A stretch of 6,493 bases of DNA. It comes from Nocardia sp. (lineage in GTDB: Bacteria; Actinomycetota; Actinomycetes; Mycobacteriales; Mycobacteriaceae). The notes below the pieces were generated by a model. It saw only the letters and a program-made list of their open reading frames with translations. It was not told the origin of the DNA and ran no database searches. Of this stretch, positions 5,842-6,493 are shown piece after piece. Positions within the stretch are counted from its first letter, which is position 1; each line of letters opens with the position of its first letter. The position numbers were made by a program, and so were the translations under genes. The stretch spans positions 1 to 6,493 of the forward strand of contig JABFXT010000231.1 in assembly GCA_013361595.1 (NCBI GenBank), given 5' to 3'.

Positions 5842-5870
5842 TCATTTGCCCCGCCTTCGGCGGGCGGGTC

Positions 5871-5955
5871 GGGGCCCTATTAACCCCGGTTCTTCACTCC
5901 TCCGCTCCTCCGCTTCGCTCCCCCGCTCCGTCGCTCCAGAACCGGGGCGGGCCCC
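5871..5955. repeat. long hairpin in repeat copy 1
   Basis: GGGGCCC (5871-5877) pairs with GGGCCCC (5949-5955), and CCCCGGTTCT (5884-5893) pairs with AGAACCGGGG (5938-5947). That gives 17 perfect pairs with a small internal loop, around a 44-nt core rich in CGCTC. On either strand this could stop or attenuate transcription; on the minus strand it would lie in any long phoP leader. Confidence 0.75.
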
Positions 5956-5991
5956 ACTGTGTTTATTTGCCCCGCCTTCGGCGGGGCGGGC

Positions 5992-6076
5992 GGGGCCCTC
6001 GTGACCCCGGTTCTTCACTCCGGCGCTCAGTCGCTGCGCTCCATCGCTCTGTCGCTCCAGAACCGGGGCGGGCCCC
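5992..6076. repeat. long hairpin in repeat copy 2
   Basis: GGGGCCC (5992-5998) pairs with GGGCCCC (6070-6076), and CCCCGGTTCT (6005-6014) pairs with AGAACCGGGG (6059-6068). The arms are identical to those of copy 1 and the core is again 44 nt, but with about nine base differences. Conserved arms with a drifting core suggest that the fold, not the core sequence, is maintained. Confidence 0.75.
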
Positions 6077-6080
6077 GCCC

Positions 6081-6396
6081 ACACATGCCGGCCATCCGGG
6101 AGTAGATGAATGGTGTGGATACGCATGCCGACGATCGGAAGTAACCAACAGCTGTGGGTTCGGATGCCGACCCACTCGGAGTAGACGAAGCCCGCGGATC
6201 CGCATGCCGACGATCCGGAGTAGCAATAGATGCGGATGCGGGTCCGCATGTCGACCGTCCGGAGTAGCTGAAGCCCGCAGGTCCGCATGCCGACCATCCA
6301 GCAGCAGAACCAGAACCAAGGTCCGCATGCAGACCTGCACACACCGCGAGCCCGCATGCAGACCGGGCCGTCGAATGCCACCGCAACCCGCATGAG
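6081..6396. repeat. degenerate tandem array, ~40-bp unit, about nine copies
   Basis: The motif GCATGCCGAC or a close variant recurs with its ATG at 6084, 6125, 6164, 6204, 6248, 6287, 6327, 6356 and 6392. Steps are 41, 39, 40, 44, 39, 40, 29 and 36. In the better units it is followed by TCCGGAGTAG, ~13 variable bases (often GAAGCCCGC) and GGTCC. The junction GGTCC/GCATGC/CGACC is a near-palindrome, best at 6281-6296. Units decay to the right, where the TCCGGAGTAG part is lost. Steps are not multiples of three and repeated peptides change frame, so this is not a coding repeat. It is not CRISPR, since repeats and spacers both drift. Confidence 0.8.
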
Positions 6397-6406
6397 TCGA
6401 GTTTTA

Positions 6407-6437
6407 CGAGACACCTCAAAGGTTGAGGCCCGTCTCG
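6407..6437. repeat. two-part hairpin CGAGAC/GTCTCG enclosing CCTCAA/TTGAGG
   Basis: CGAGAC (6407-6412) pairs with GTCTCG (6432-6437), and inside it CCTCAA (6414-6419) pairs with TTGAGG (6423-6428) around AGG. On the + strand TTTT (6402-6405) comes before rather than after the stem, so neither strand gives a classic intrinsic terminator. Confidence 0.5.
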
Positions 6438-6444
6438 CCGTTCA

Positions 6445-6487
6445 GGCCTCGAAAGCGCATGAGCCGAAGGCTCGAGTCTCGAGGCCG
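6445..6487. repeat. nested inverted repeats at the right edge
   Basis: GGCCTC (6445-6450) can pair with GAGGCC (6480-6485). Inside, GAGCC-GAA-GGCTC (6461-6473) forms a tight stem. GCATGAGCCGA here also echoes GCATGAGTCGA at 6390-6400. The structure runs into the window edge, so its full extent is unknown and no gene is visible. Confidence 0.4.
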
Positions 6488-6493
6488 GAACGG

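Larger units (their letters stand above)
5836..6077. repeat. two tandem copies of a 121-bp GC-rich repeat upstream of phoP
   Basis: Copy 1 is 5836-5956 and copy 2 is 5957-6077, aligned without gaps. By eye they differ at about 18 of 121 positions. Both start with CTGTG, carry ATTTGCC, and have a CCCCGCC-TTC-GGCGGGG hairpin (perfect in copy 2 at 5970-5986; 6-bp arms in copy 1 at 5850-5864). Then come GGGGCCC, CCCCGGTTCT, a core of degenerate CGCTC iterations, AGAACCGGGG and GGGCCCC. Differences concentrate in the core and near the CCCCGCC hairpin, while the long arms are unchanged. No frame across both copies looks like protein. The element type is not recognised; it resembles dispersed intergenic palindromic repeats of GC-rich actinobacteria. 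Confidence 0.85.

Noticed and set aside
6081..6396. CRISPR-like spacing of a short repeated motif
   Set aside because: The repeated part is short (10-15 nt), degenerate from unit to unit, and the intervening parts are themselves related; CRISPR arrays have near-identical longer repeats and unrelated spacers. No cas gene is in the window.
5842..6414. Long open frames on the minus strand across the repeat region, with repeated peptides such as DGRHAD
   Set aside because: Repeat steps are not multiples of three, so the peptide repeat jumps frames; composition is odd (Cys, Trp, His, Arg rich) and there is no family resemblance or ribosome binding site.

Overview
The window is high-GC DNA of an actinobacterium in the mycolic-acid group, most likely Nocardia or a close relative. 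Three things point there: strong GC bias at third codon positions, apparently leaderless genes, and a two-component pair that resembles Mycobacterium tuberculosis PhoP and PhoR along its whole length. The genus is an inference.

Layout. Positions 1-98 are the last codons of an M23 (LytM-type) cell-wall endopeptidase. Positions 99-513 are a comparatively AT-rich intergenic region with an iterated 11-bp element (226-258) and several inverted repeats. A secreted SLT-type lytic transglycosylase follows (514-1077, +). It converges on purD (1141-2412, -) across a strong GC hairpin. purD diverges from a small bacterial PH-domain protein (2599-2976, +), which is followed by a HIT-family protein (3064-3489, +). 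The HIT gene converges on phoR (3525-5060, -), which overlaps phoP (5057-5809, -) by 4 bp in a GTGA junction. The last ~680 bases (5810-6493) hold no credible gene but are rich in structure. They contain a PhoP-type direct repeat, two copies of a 121-bp repeat that can each fold into a long hairpin, a degenerate ~40-bp tandem array of about nine units, and further inverted repeats at the right edge.

How the parts fit. PhoR is a membrane histidine kinase and PhoP its OmpR-family regulator. In mycobacteria PhoP binds direct repeats of the form TCACAGC-N4-TCACAGC. A near-perfect copy (one mismatch) lies just upstream of phoP here, so autoregulation is likely. The M23 peptidase and the transglycosylase both act on peptidoglycan. 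The 11-bp iteration between them has the helical spacing used by OmpR/PhoB-family regulators, so the hydrolase gene is probably under two-component control, though the regulator cannot be named. purD makes glycinamide ribonucleotide for purine synthesis and shows no functional link to its neighbours.

The least explained part is the repeat-filled region upstream of phoP. No new enzyme system is visible in the window. The best candidates for something undescribed are non-coding: the repeat structures next to the phoP promoter and the iterated site upstream of the transglycosylase.
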